64,000 nucleotides of DNA from Paenibacillus piscarius (GTDB lineage Bacteria; Bacillota; Bacilli; Paenibacillales; Paenibacillaceae), in assembly GCF_022234545.1 (NCBI RefSeq), contig NZ_JAIEUI010000003.1, positions 416,500 through 480,499 on the forward strand, written 5' to 3'. The position numbers were made by a program, and so were the translations under genes. The notes below the pieces were generated by a model that worked only from the letters and a program-made list of their open reading frames with translations, did no database searches and had not been told where the DNA came from. Within the stretch, counting starts at the first letter, position 1. The number at the start of each line of letters is the position of its first letter. Of the stretch, positions 16,874 to 24,783 are shown in pieces.

Positions 16874-17026
16874 TGGCGCTTACGAGGTTAGCTGCCGGAT
16901 TCGGACGGTGAGAGTCGCCCTACCTGCCGGAAACGGCGCAAATGGCCTTCTCCTTCGGATTCACCCCAAGTCGGCCTGACGGCCGGATGGTTCCCCCGTT
17001 TTCCGCATGGCGGAAATTCAGCGTGT
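16874..17026 (-). promoter_or_regulatory. c-di-AMP riboswitch (ydaO/yuaA class)
   Basis: Read on the minus strand, the region has the conserved ydaO aptamer elements in order: CGCTGAA, GGAAAACGGGGGAACCA, GGGGTGAATCC, TAGGGCGACTCTCACCG, TCCGAATCCGGCAGCTAACC and TCGTAAGCG, with CGCT near the 5' end pairing to AGCG at the 3' end (P1). The class binds cyclic di-AMP and usually turns genes off through a terminator, which is present at 16779-16814. Known targets are cell-wall hydrolases and potassium/osmolyte transporters; here the downstream gene is a small sigma-like ORF. Aptamer ends are approximate. Confidence 0.92.
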
Positions 17027-17104
17027 ATGAATATGCTTATTTTCATGAATGCCTTCAGTTGCTTTCAACACGAATCATACTCTTTTCAGGAACTTACAGT
17101 CCTA

Positions 17105-18436
17105 TCACCACCACAGAGGCTTATTCTGACTCTTCCACGCGATGATCCGTTTAATCTCACGAACCGTTCCAGTTGTAATTTCATAGCCGCTGCGCTCTGT
17201 GGCCTGGAGGTCCAGGATGTGCAGCATCCCTCCGTAAGTTCCCACGGCCAGCAAGGTCTCATCCCGGTTAACAGCTAATCCCGAAATCGTGCTTCCGGCG
17301 TAATAACGCCACAGCTCCTGCCCTTCTGCATCTATGAGCCGCAAGTAGCCATAGGCGTCGCCAATGACAACACCGTCCTCCAGAGCGGCCGCCGCATACA
17401 CCCGGGCTTCCTCATTGACCACCGGATAGTCCTGTTCCGCCGGGAACTCTCCTGTCTCCGCATGTTCAAGGGACACGGCCAGGGTAGTGCCATTATAGAA
17501 GTGGCAGGCATTGTACCATACACTGCGCTGATCCTTCGTGAAGGTAGCATAGTGCGGGTAGCTGGATTCCGTATTGAAGCTGTGCACCTGGCCTGTAGTG
17601 ATGTCATACAAAAGGTGATCGCTGCCCTGGCTGCCAAGAGCGATCCATCTTCCATCAGCAGATACGGCGCCATGCGCCATGTCAATCTCGATAGACTCCA
17701 TCTCATCTTCCTTGTATTCTTCGAGATCCGGATGCAGCAATTTCACGCCCCATGGCTCCTCGCCCGCTTGCTGGGCCAGGAAAATTCCCTGGCTGCTGAC
17801 CAGAAGCAGCGCTTGTCCCCCGTTAAAAGGAATCACTTCTTCCAAAGGTAACTCCTGTTCCAGGCTGTCCAGGTTCAAAACGGAAAAGTCCGGGCCGAGT
17901 GCTTGAATCTTCCCGTTCAGCTCACGCCAGGTGAGCTCGGCAATGACCTCTCCCTGTAACGCGCTGTTCATGGATTGCATAATGGTGATCCCTTGCTTGC
18001 CCGCAAGTGCATGAAACTGATTGTCGGGAGATGCACCAACCAGGCTGTAAGCGTCAAATACAGACAATGCTTCCTGCTTTACGGTCACCACTGTATTGCT
18101 CTCCCAAGGTGAGCCGGTGCTGAACACCACTTCATCATCACTTATGAAATGAATACCGCGAACCGCCTGCATCTCCTTCTGGAATTGCCTTTCCAGCGGC
18201 CACGTTGCCGCCGGCAATTGCGCCCGCAGCTCAGTAAGCTCACCCTGCTCATTAGCCCCTCGAATCATCTTATAAACTTTCGCGGCAAGGGACGAACGTG
18301 TATCCTCCGAGGGCTCATTCCCCGCCTGGTCCCAGCCGTCAGTCAGCCCTTTATGGACAAACTGATTAATATCGTGGGCATAACGTTCTCCCTCTTCACG
18401 CCACTTAGCTGCAATCTCATCTTCTAGCCACTTCAA
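17105..18436 (-). CDS. Beta-propeller (WD40-like) repeat protein
   Basis: A 443-residue protein. The first 90 residues are helical and charged. The rest is built of blade-like repeats such as SADGRWIALGSQGSDHLLYD, TKDQRSVWY, LIDAEGQELWRYYAGSTISG and VNRDETLLAVGTYGGMLHIL, typical of WD40/PQQ-type propellers used as interaction scaffolds. There is no signal peptide, so it is probably cytoplasmic. TTG 18436 is chosen as start because AGGAGG lies 9 bp upstream; ATG 18457 lies before this site. Single gene; partners unknown. Confidence 0.7.
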   Translation of the reverse strand: MKWLEDEIAAKWREEGERYAHDINQFVHKGLTDGWDQAGNEPSEDTRSSLAAKVYKMIRGANEQGELTELRAQLPAATWPLERQFQKEMQAVRGIHFISDDEVVFSTGSPWESNTVVTVKQEALSVFDAYSLVGASPDNQFHALAGKQGITIMQSMNSALQGEVIAELTWRELNGKIQALGPDFSVLNLDSLEQELPLEEVIPFNGGQALLLVSSQGIFLAQQAGEEPWGVKLLHPDLEEYKEDEMESIEIDMAHGAVSADGRWIALGSQGSDHLLYDITTGQVHSFNTESSYPHYATFTKDQRSVWYNACHFYNGTTLAVSLEHAETGEFPAEQDYPVVNEEARVYAAAALEDGVVIGDAYGYLRLIDAEGQELWRYYAGSTISGLAVNRDETLLAVGTYGGMLHILDLQATERSGYEITTGTVREIKRIIAWKSQNKPLWW

Positions 18437-18498
18437 ATGATCAATCCTCCTGTTCATATATATATAAATATACAAAATTTTCATCCGCGAATCGCAGC

Positions 18499-18534
18499 AA
18501 AAAAGGTGCTGCTTCTGTTAAGAAGACAGCACCT
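18499..18534 (-). terminator. Terminator of the ytxJ-glutaredoxin operon
   Basis: On the minus strand a perfect 8-bp stem AGGTGCTG/CAGCACCT followed by six T, 16 bp after the stop codon of the glutaredoxin-like gene. Confidence 0.87.
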
Positions 18535-18549
18535 GTCTGAAACATCCTG

Positions 18550-18789
18550 TTATTTGGCAGCTTCGATTAGTTGTTCAAGCTCAGGCAGATTGAAGCCTTT
18601 GACCGCCCGGTCCCCGGAGACGGTGACAGGAATGCCCATGAAGCCGAGCTTCTCGACTTCCTCCTGGTAGACGGTGCTGGCCATGACATCCCTGACCTCG
18701 AAGGGGAGGCCCTTGCTCTCCAGCAGCTGCTTCACCTGGCTGCATTCGCTGCAGCCGGAGGTGGAATAGACAATAATATTCGCGCTCAT
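18550..18789 (-). CDS. Glutaredoxin-family protein
   Basis: 79 residues with a thioredoxin-type fold: IIVYSTSGCSECSQVKQLLE has the CxxC active site (CSEC), followed by the cis-proline segment MGIPVTVSGDRAVKGFN. This size and layout fit the short NrdH/YruB-like glutaredoxins that reduce protein disulfides or mixed thiols. The start codon overlaps the stop of ytxJ by 4 bp (ATGA), so the two are translated together, suggesting a shared bacillithiol redox role. Confidence 0.88.
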   Translation of the reverse strand: MSANIIVYSTSGCSECSQVKQLLESKGLPFEVRDVMASTVYQEEVEKLGFMGIPVTVSGDRAVKGFNLPELEQLIEAAK

Positions 18790-19112
18790 TGTCCGGTTGC
18801 TTCCTTTATCGCATTTTGGGTAATCTTCCAGTGGGAGGTATTCCAGCGGACTTCGCCGTCCTCGAGCAGGAAGATCTGCGGCGATTCATGCTTGATGCCG
18901 AAATCCTCGGCAATCCGGTTGGACACAGGACGGTCCTCAATGACATGAACGATTGCTGCAGGCGTATCGGACTGCTGCGCATAAGCCTGGAATTCCTCGT
19001 GCGCCTTGGCACTGATCGGGCAGGTGGTGCTGTGCTTGAAAAGCAGTTTTTTGCCGGGCTGGCTAATATATTGCTCCAGTTCATCCGTGGTACGGATCTG
19101 TTGAATCGACAT
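18786..19112 (-). CDS. ytxJ: Bacilliredoxin-type monothiol protein YtxJ
   Basis: A 108-residue thioredoxin-fold protein with the monothiol motif STTCPISAKAHEEF and downstream FGIKHESPQIFLLEDG, matching the YtxJ/BrxC family that removes bacillithiol from S-bacillithiolated proteins in low-GC Gram-positives. It lacks a resolving cysteine next to the active one, as expected. It is first in a two-gene operon with a glutaredoxin, behind a promoter carrying two palindromes (19152-19176). Confidence 0.9.
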   Translation of the reverse strand: MSIQQIRTTDELEQYISQPGKKLLFKHSTTCPISAKAHEEFQAYAQQSDTPAAIVHVIEDRPVSNRIAEDFGIKHESPQIFLLEDGEVRWNTSHWKITQNAIKEATGQ

Positions 19113-19151
19113 GGGGAATCACCTTCCTGGGATAAGATTTGATGAAACCTG

Positions 19152-19207
19152 TTGTCAACAATTGTGTTGTTAACAACTATATTATTCCTGATTGTAGCAT
19201 AGTTCAA
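19152..19207 (-). promoter_or_regulatory. Promoter of ytxJ with two tandem palindromes
   Basis: On the minus strand TTGAAC (19202-19207), a 17-bp spacer and TAATAT (19179-19184) form a fair sigma-A promoter. Immediately downstream are the palindrome TTGTTAACAA (19167-19176) and its near copy TTGTCAACAA (19152-19161), 15 bp apart. Their place over the start region suggests repressor binding. The regulator is unknown. Confidence 0.55.
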
Positions 19208-19351
19208 AATTAAAGCAAAACAAAGTTCAGCCTGGCTTGCCCTCTCCAGCCCCTCCCTTGCGGGATGTTGTTAAAGGGTGGGGGCTATGCTAATGTGAGA
19301 AAGATAAGCAAGGCCCGGTGTATAAATAGCAAGGCTGAGGGGAGAGGGCGG

Positions 19352-20074
19352 ATGAATAGGGTCGCTTGTGTGACCGGCGCGGACCGTGGACTCGGATTGC
19401 ACCTTGTAGGCTCATTACTGGAGAAGAAGTACACGGTGTTCGCCGGACAGTATATGAAGGACTCGAAGGCACTGGAAGAACTGAAGGCACAATATCCCGG
19501 CAGCCTGCGGCTGATTCCTCTGGATATCGGCAGGACCGGGAGCGTGAAGGAAGCCGCACGGAGTATTGCCGGAAGCACAGGACATCTCGATCTGATTATC
19601 AATAATGCCGGGATTATTCACCGGGCGGACGATGCTACCGTGTTGGTGGATATGGATGATGAAGCCATGGCGCAGCTCTATAATGTGAATACGCTGGGGG
19701 CGCTGCGGGTCAGCAATGCCCTGATGGGGCTGCTCCTTCAGGGCCGGCAGCGGCTGATAGTCAATATCTCCTCCGAGGCCGGCAGCATCGGACGGAACAA
19801 ACGGATTAACATGTATGGCTACTGCATGTCGAAGGCCGCGCTGAATATGCAGTCCTCGCTGATGCATAATCACCTGCGGGTCATGGGCGGCCAGGTGATG
19901 GTCTTCCATCCGGGCTGGCTGCAGTCCTACATGCATGGAGAGAAGAATATGGAAGCTCCGGTCCCGCCGGAGGATGCCGCTGAGAAGATCATGGCAATTA
20001 TCCAGAATCACAAGCGGTATCTGGCCGATGAACCGGCTTATATTGATCTGGACGGCAATCTGTGGCCCTGGTAA
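19352..20074 (+). CDS. Short-chain dehydrogenase/reductase (SDR)
   Basis: A 240-residue classical SDR: the cofactor motif CVTGADRGLGLHLV (TGxxxGxG) at the N-terminus, NNAG in IINNAGIIHRAD, catalytic Ser in IVNISSEAGSIGR and YxxxK in MYGYCMSKAALNM, so the active site is complete. The acidic or basic selector for NAD versus NADP is not decisive. GGGGAGAGGG precedes ATG 19352; the longer frame from 19265 has no site. Its substrate is unknown. It is a single gene converging on the CHAD gene. Confidence 0.9.
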   Translation: MNRVACVTGADRGLGLHLVGSLLEKKYTVFAGQYMKDSKALEELKAQYPGSLRLIPLDIGRTGSVKEAARSIAGSTGHLDLIINNAGIIHRADDATVLVDMDDEAMAQLYNVNTLGALRVSNALMGLLLQGRQRLIVNISSEAGSIGRNKRINMYGYCMSKAALNMQSSLMHNHLRVMGGQVMVFHPGWLQSYMHGEKNMEAPVPPEDAAEKIMAIIQNHKRYLADEPAYIDLDGNLWPW

Positions 20075-20078
20075 ATAA

Positions 20079-20114
20079 GGCAGGACACGCAAGGATTATC
20101 TGCGGTGTCCTGCC
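20079..20114. terminator. Shared hairpin between convergent genes
   Basis: A perfect 10-bp stem GGCAGGACAC/GTGTCCTGCC directly after the SDR stop codon and 23 bp before the end of the convergent CHAD gene. The T-run is short, so efficiency is uncertain. Confidence 0.6.
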
Positions 20115-20137
20115 TTCGTATAGGTTCGGGGTATAAT

Positions 20138-21043
20138 CTAAGAATGATGCCTGCCGGGGATTTCCGTTACAGGTACAACCTCATTCTGGTACAGCGCCTC
20201 AAGCACCTCATCCCGGAGCGTCTCCGTGAATGCGGTCCATACCTTTTTGCCGGCACCTAGCTCCTGGCGTCCAATAGACTGAAGGGTCTCCAGCCAGAGC
20301 CGTTTGTCATTAATCACTCCGAGCTGATCCTGGATGGCCTTATAGACGGCCTCGTGGGCATGGAATTTCTGATCCAGCGCAAAAGCGGCCGCATTTGCCG
20401 TATACCGCAGCTTCTTGGCGGCGATCCGCAGCTCATGAAGCGCCTCAAAGGCTTCCTTCGATCCGGCCTCAGAGCCCTTGAATAAGGCTTTGCAGGCTTT
20501 TTTCTTCTGTTCGAACGCGACCTCAAGCTCCCGCATGACCACATTCGCATCTGTACGTGCGGCAAGCTCTGCCAGTCCGCTCCCGGTCAAATGATTCCAC
20601 GACGCCTCAAGCGCAGGGCCGGTCAGCTTCGGCAGCTCCTGCTTCAGCTTCTTCCGCGCCGTCTTGCGCTTCGCCTTCTGGTGCTTAATGACCGCCTTGA
20701 GCAGCTTGGCCGTCTTGGTCTGATCTGCTGCCTTCGCCGCCTTGCGCCGTTCCTTGAACGATCCGATCAGCACATCGGCATCCCTCACTCTTCCGAGCCG
20801 CTTCTGCGCCTGCTTGAGCGCGCTGTATAATTCGGTTGTAACAGAGTGGCTTGGATCAAGAATGGACAGCAGGGTCAGCAGCTTGCGGCTGTTCACTCTG
20901 GCCTGGTGGATATCTTCATCGCCGAAGCCGTTCAGCGCATCCTTGCTGTAATCCTGGAAATTAATATATAGCTTCGTCAATGCCTGTTCCCATAGTCTGG
21001 ATTTGCTCATTTGCCTGTCTTTACCTTGGTGTTCAGTTGTCAT
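20138..21043 (-). CDS. CHAD domain protein
   Basis: A 301-residue, very basic, all-helical protein. The conserved histidines in DIHQARVNSRKLL and LHELRIAAKKLRYTANA, together with many lysines and arginines, are the hallmark of CHAD domains, which bind inorganic polyphosphate and phosphorylated proteins. The domain fills the whole protein; no CYTH triphosphatase domain is attached, unlike many CHAD proteins. GGAGTG lies before the ATG. Probably polyphosphate-associated; no operon partner. Confidence 0.88.
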   Translation of the reverse strand: MTTEHQGKDRQMSKSRLWEQALTKLYINFQDYSKDALNGFGDEDIHQARVNSRKLLTLLSILDPSHSVTTELYSALKQAQKRLGRVRDADVLIGSFKERRKAAKAADQTKTAKLLKAVIKHQKAKRKTARKKLKQELPKLTGPALEASWNHLTGSGLAELAARTDANVVMRELEVAFEQKKKACKALFKGSEAGSKEAFEALHELRIAAKKLRYTANAAAFALDQKFHAHEAVYKAIQDQLGVINDKRLWLETLQSIGRQELGAGKKVWTAFTETLRDEVLEALYQNEVVPVTEIPGRHHS

Positions 21044-21246
21044 GCAGCATCACTCCTAAGGGTTGTGTATAGCATGAGCTTCAGCGCAAAACTTATTAAT
21101 GGTATTATTTGTTTACCTAGTTTAAGAATAACGGGTCCGGGCCGTCTTTTCAAATTCCGGGCGGCTACGCGCAAGGCTTGTGCGGCTGGAGGATGAATCG
21201 GTTACAATAAAACTCATCATGAGGATAAAGCCAGGGGGAGACAGAG

Positions 21247-21294
21247 ATGCAGCGGTTCTTCACATGGGATAGGGGGATCGGGTATGAGAAGTGA
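21247..21294 (+). CDS. Possible 15-codon leader ORF overlapping lipL
   Basis: ATG 21247 follows AGGGGGAGACAGAG, a better ribosome site than that of lipL itself. It encodes 15 residues ending in a TGA at 21292-21294, inside the lipL start region (ATG 21284). Such an overlap could couple lipL translation to the leader. It could also be a chance ORF. Confidence 0.3.
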   Translation: MQRFFTWDRGIGYEK

Positions 21295-22183
21295 GCCTTA
21301 CCAAGTATTGGAGCAGGGAAAAGCCGGGAGGCTGCCGGAGGAGCTGGTGGTATTCACCCATCTTGGCGGGGAGGATGGGGAGTCCGCCCGGGCCGGGGAT
21401 ATGCTGATTCCGTTTGCTTTTGAGGAGGTGCTGTGCCGGGATGTTGGAGCCGGAAGGGTTCCGCCGGCGCTGCATCTCTGGCGTCACCCGGGCGGTGTGG
21501 CCCTGGGGCTGAGGGACAGCAGGCTGCCGTATGCTGCAGCGGCGATGCAGGAGCTGGAGCAGGAAGGCCTCCGCACTGCGGTCCGCCATTCGGGCGGTGC
21601 GGCGGTACCACTGGATGAAGGAGTCGTGAACGTGTCGCTGCTGCTGCCGAAGCCGGCCGGCAAGCTGGACTTCCACGATGACTTCCGCCTGCTGGCTTCG
21701 CTGATCGCCGAAGCGGCGGCATCGGCGGGTTATCCGCAGGCGGCGGCGCTGATCCGTGCGGAGGAGATCGCCGGATCGTATTGCCCCGGCGATTTCGACC
21801 TGTCGATCGGCGGCCGCAAGTTCTGCGGCATCGCGCAGCGGAGGCAGAGCAGCGCGTATTTCGTCCACGGGTTCGTGAACGTGGACGGCTCGGGACTCGC
21901 GCGCGGGGAACGCATCCGCCGCTTCTATGAGCAGGCTTCCGGCGGCGATGCGTCGCTGGATTATCCGCGTGTGCGGCCGGAGACGATCGCCGCGCTGGGG
22001 GAGCTGGGCGGCCCGGCATCGGCGGCCGCCTTCGTCTCCGGCCTCCGGCAGGCCATCGCCGGCCGGGGGTGCCGCCTGCTGCCGGCGGAGCTGCTGCAGC
22101 AGACGGCGGGGTATAGCCTGCGGTACAGTGATCCGCAGGTGCTGGAGGCCGCGCGCGTCCTGCGGGAGCGGTACGCCCGCTGA
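21284..22183 (+). CDS. lipL: Octanoyl-[GcvH]:protein N-octanoyltransferase LipL
   Basis: A 299-residue member of the biotin/lipoate ligase fold. RHSGGAAVPLDEGVVNVSL, the catalytic Cys167 in EIAGSYCPGDFDLSIGG and KFCGIAQRR match Bacillus LipL, which moves octanoyl groups from GcvH to E2 subunits of 2-oxoacid dehydrogenases during lipoate synthesis. Length agrees with the family. GGGGATCGGG precedes the ATG. The 3' half is unusually GC-rich. A single gene, divergent from the CHAD gene, with a short possible leader ORF overlapping its start. Confidence 0.9.
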   Translation: MRSEPYQVLEQGKAGRLPEELVVFTHLGGEDGESARAGDMLIPFAFEEVLCRDVGAGRVPPALHLWRHPGGVALGLRDSRLPYAAAAMQELEQEGLRTAVRHSGGAAVPLDEGVVNVSLLLPKPAGKLDFHDDFRLLASLIAEAAASAGYPQAAALIRAEEIAGSYCPGDFDLSIGGRKFCGIAQRRQSSAYFVHGFVNVDGSGLARGERIRRFYEQASGGDASLDYPRVRPETIAALGELGGPASAAAFVSGLRQAIAGRGCRLLPAELLQQTAGYSLRYSDPQVLEAARVLRERYAR

Positions 22184-22314
22184 AGCAGCGGTACCGCCGG
22201 GTGCGGAACATCCCGGCGCTCGAACAAGCGGGTGCAGACGGTGAAGGTGTCTGCACCCGCTTGTTAGTTCTGGTGCGCTCCCGCACCCATAGCGGATTAC
22301 CGCCGCACCCCGAG

Positions 22315-22457
22315 CTACAGCCTAACTCCAAGTTACTATCGAACCCGAACCACAGGCTGAACTCCAAGCTACTGTCACCCCCGGGCCACAGGCTGAACTC
22401 CAAGCTACTATCGCCCCCGAGCCACGGCTGAATTCCAAGCTACTGTCGCATCCAGAC
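22315..22457. repeat. Four-copy 36-bp tandem repeat
   Basis: Units start at 22315, 22351, 22387 and 22423. Copies 2 and 3 share CACAGGCTGAACTCCAAGCT, copies 1 and 4 diverge, and the last is one base shorter. The period is a multiple of three, so one frame stays open as a 12-residue repeat (HRLNSKLLSPPG), but there is no credible start or ribosome site. Noncoding minisatellite-like array in the gap after lipL. Confidence 0.8.
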
Positions 22458-22488
22458 TCCATACTGCGCTGCAACAACCCACTCCACG

Positions 22489-22666
22489 CGGACTGGAATT
22501 CCGTTATTTCTCTCCATTCAGCACTTTCGCCAGACTCGCGGACTCACAATCCGTTAACTAACCTTTTCTGCCTGTTTTGCTGCTCCCAACCTCCGGATAG
22601 CGGAATCTCAGTCCGCAACGAGCAGAAAAAGGGCATTATTCACTGAATAAGGGCCTCTCAGTCCGC
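22489..22666. repeat. Dispersed GCGGACT repeats, two direct and two inverted
   Basis: GCGGACT followed by a short variable part and TCCGTTA occurs at 22489 and 22538 (49 bp apart). The inverted form AGTCCGC occurs at 22610 and 22660 (50 bp apart). Together they could form a large stem-loop or cruciform in the 580-bp gap 22184-22763. Nothing else was found in this gap. Confidence 0.6.
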
Positions 22667-22763
22667 GTAAGCTTCCTAGCACACGCTAAGACCGAGCCCG
22701 AGCTGAGTCACCGTCCAACCGGACACTTCTTTGCCCTTATCTGCAAACAACCGCAATCACCCC

Positions 22764-23543
22764 TTACCGGTACAGCTCCGGCCGCCGGTCGGCGAAGACC
22801 GGGATATGCCCCCGCACCTCCCGGACCTTGGCGAGATCGAGCTCGCCGCTGAGGATCTGCTCGTTACTTGAGGCTTCGCAGACAATCTCGCCCCACGGAT
22901 CAATGATCATCGAATGTCCGGCAAAAGCATTCGCCGGATCGCTACCTGCCCGGTTGCAGGCCACCACATAGCACTGGTTCTCAATAGCCCGGCTGATAAG
23001 AAGCGCCCGCCAGTGGGCCAGGCGGGGGAGCGGCCATTCCGCGCAGAGGAACAGCACCTCCGCTCCTTCCGCCATATGGGTCCGCACCCATTCCGGGAAG
23101 CGGAGATCATAGCAGATCAGTCCGGCGCACGGGACGCCGTCCAGCTCGAACAGCCCTTTGGCAGCGCCGGGCTGGAGGTAGAGATGCTCGTCCATCAGCT
23201 TGAACAGATGCAGCTTGCTGTACGCCGAGACACGCTCCCCGCTGCGGCTGAAGACATACATGGTGTTGGTAATCCCGCTCGCCTGCTTGGCGGCCACAGA
23301 GCCGGCCACCATATTCACGCCATATTCCCGGGCCAGTGCAGAGATGAAGGCGCCGGCGGTCTGTCCGTCCGGATCAGCGGTCTCGTCCAGCCGGGTCAGA
23401 TCATATCCTGTGGTCCATAGCTCGGGAAGGATCAGACAGTCCGGCCGCCCGGCGGCAGCCTCACGAATTAAGCGCTCAGCGGCGGCATAATTCACCTCCG
23501 GTTTGCCGAATGCTATATCGAGCTGAATCAGGGCTATTTTCAT
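22764..23543 (-). CDS. Carbon-nitrogen hydrolase (omega-amidase/nitrilase-like)
   Basis: A 259-residue nitrilase-superfamily enzyme with the Glu-Lys-Cys triad visible as LPELWTTGYDL (Glu), YSKLHLFKLMDEH (Lys) and AGLICYDLRFPEW (Cys). This subgroup includes omega-amidases and YafV-type enzymes that hydrolyse 2-oxo acid amides for metabolite repair. ATG 23543 follows GGGAGG after 7 bp; an ATG 15 bp earlier lacks a site. It is divergent from the MarR gene at 23650. Confidence 0.88.
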   Translation of the reverse strand: MKIALIQLDIAFGKPEVNYAAAERLIREAAAGRPDCLILPELWTTGYDLTRLDETADPDGQTAGAFISALAREYGVNMVAGSVAAKQASGITNTMYVFSRSGERVSAYSKLHLFKLMDEHLYLQPGAAKGLFELDGVPCAGLICYDLRFPEWVRTHMAEGAEVLFLCAEWPLPRLAHWRALLISRAIENQCYVVACNRAGSDPANAFAGHSMIIDPWGEIVCEASSNEQILSGELDLAKVREVRGHIPVFADRRPELYR

Positions 23544-23649
23544 AACAGAACCTCCCATAAATTAATTAGTTGACGGGTCAATGAATTCGGTGTAAAGTAT
23601 ATTTTGCAAGAAAGATTTTGCGCAATATATTTGTGTTAGGGGGTATATC

Positions 23650-24078
23650 TTGCGACAAGCGCTGCCGGTTGACCATCAGATCTTTGAGCTGCTGCAGGCC
23701 CTCCACAAAGGCATCGGTCCTAAGTTCGAGCGCTGTGCGGGCGTGACACCGACCCGGTTCCGGCTGCTGCAGGAGCTGTACCAAGCCGCAGAGATCAGCC
23801 AGATATCGCTGCAAAAGCTGCTGGCCATTGACCCCGCAGCCGTCACCCGCCACTTAAAGGGGCTTGAGGAGAGCGGAATGATTACCCGCCGCAAGCATCC
23901 TGACGATAACAGAGTCACCCTGGTCTCGCTCACGCCTCAAGGGCGGGAGCACATCAATGACTACAGGGAGAACAAAATCCAGTTCATCAGCGATATCCTG
24001 AACGGATTCGATGAACAGGAGCGGTTAGTGCTCGCGGACATGCTGAACCGGCTGCAGCATAACATCAATGGCATGTAA
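23650..24078 (+). CDS. MarR-family transcriptional regulator
   Basis: A 142-residue winged-helix protein: EISQISLQKLLAIDPAAVTR and HLKGLEESGMITRRKHPDDN cover the recognition helix and wing (DDNR motif), flanked by dimerisation helices. It starts with TTG behind AGGGGG. Nitroreductase and monooxygenase genes follow in the same direction, a layout like MhqR-type quinone/electrophile-sensing operons, so it probably represses them. The upstream gap holds TATATTTTGC and an imperfect inverted copy (GCGCAATATA), a candidate operator. Confidence 0.88.
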   Translation: MRQALPVDHQIFELLQALHKGIGPKFERCAGVTPTRFRLLQELYQAAEISQISLQKLLAIDPAAVTRHLKGLEESGMITRRKHPDDNRVTLVSLTPQGREHINDYRENKIQFISDILNGFDEQERLVLADMLNRLQHNINGM

Positions 24079-24123
24079 TGCAGCCTTCACTCTATAATTC
24101 AACCACAAAGGAGCCAAATTTTC

Positions 24124-24759
24124 ATGAACACTACTAAAAACAATGATTTCACCAGTATTATTACAGGACGCCGCTCGATCCGCAAATATGATCCAGCCGT
24201 CAAAATCAGCAAAGAGGAAATGACCGAGATCCTGACAGAAGCCACACTGGCACCTTCCTCGGTCAATATGCAGCCTTGGCGTTTCCTGATTATCGAGAGC
24301 CCGGAAGGCAAAGCGAAGCTGGCCCCGATTGCCAAGTTCAACCAGACCCAGGTTGAGACCTCAGCCGCAGTGATCGCTGTCTTCGGCGACCTGAACAACT
24401 TCGATTATGCTGAAGAAATCTACGGAACGGCCGTTGAGCGCGGTCTGATGCCTGCTGAGGTTAAGGAAAGACAGCTGAAGGCCCTCAGCGCCCACTTCGC
24501 ACAGCTGCCTGCAGATGTGAACAGAGAGACGGTAATGATTGACGCCGGTCTGGTCTCCATGCAGCTGATGCTGGCCGCACGCGCACACGGCTATGACACC
24601 AACCCTATCGGCGGGTACGAGAAGGATCAGATTGCCGAGCTGTTCGGCCTGGACAAAGAACGTTATGTTCCGGTTATGCTGATCTCGATCGGCAAAGCGG
24701 TTGACGAAGGCTACGCTTCGGTACGCCTGCCAATTGATAAGATTGCCCAGTGGAAATAA
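24124..24759 (+). CDS. Nitroreductase-family flavoprotein
   Basis: A 211-residue FMN-dependent nitroreductase: ITGRRSIRKYDPAVKISKEE at the N-terminus is the family signature, PSSVNMQPWRFLIIE the FMN/substrate loop, and NPIGGYEKDQIAELFGL the C-terminal motif. Members reduce nitro compounds, quinones or flavins with NAD(P)H. AAAGGAG lies 10 bp before the ATG. It sits between a MarR regulator and a YgiN-type monooxygenase, pointing to quinone or electrophile detoxification. Confidence 0.92.
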   Translation: MNTTKNNDFTSIITGRRSIRKYDPAVKISKEEMTEILTEATLAPSSVNMQPWRFLIIESPEGKAKLAPIAKFNQTQVETSAAVIAVFGDLNNFDYAEEIYGTAVERGLMPAEVKERQLKALSAHFAQLPADVNRETVMIDAGLVSMQLMLAARAHGYDTNPIGGYEKDQIAELFGLDKERYVPVMLISIGKAVDEGYASVRLPIDKIAQWK

Positions 24760-24783
24760 GAGAGACCAAGAGGAGATAAGCTG

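Noticed and set aside
21354..22403. 349-codon minus-strand frame over lipL and the 36-bp repeat
   Set aside because: Composition dominated by Arg, Pro, Ala and Ser from GC-rich antisense codons; no ribosome site; lipL is the real gene.
22201..22431. Small repeat-containing protein with 12-residue repeats
   Set aside because: No ribosome site, repeat copies drift without preserving codons selectively, and the last copy breaks the 36-bp period; treated as noncoding repeat.
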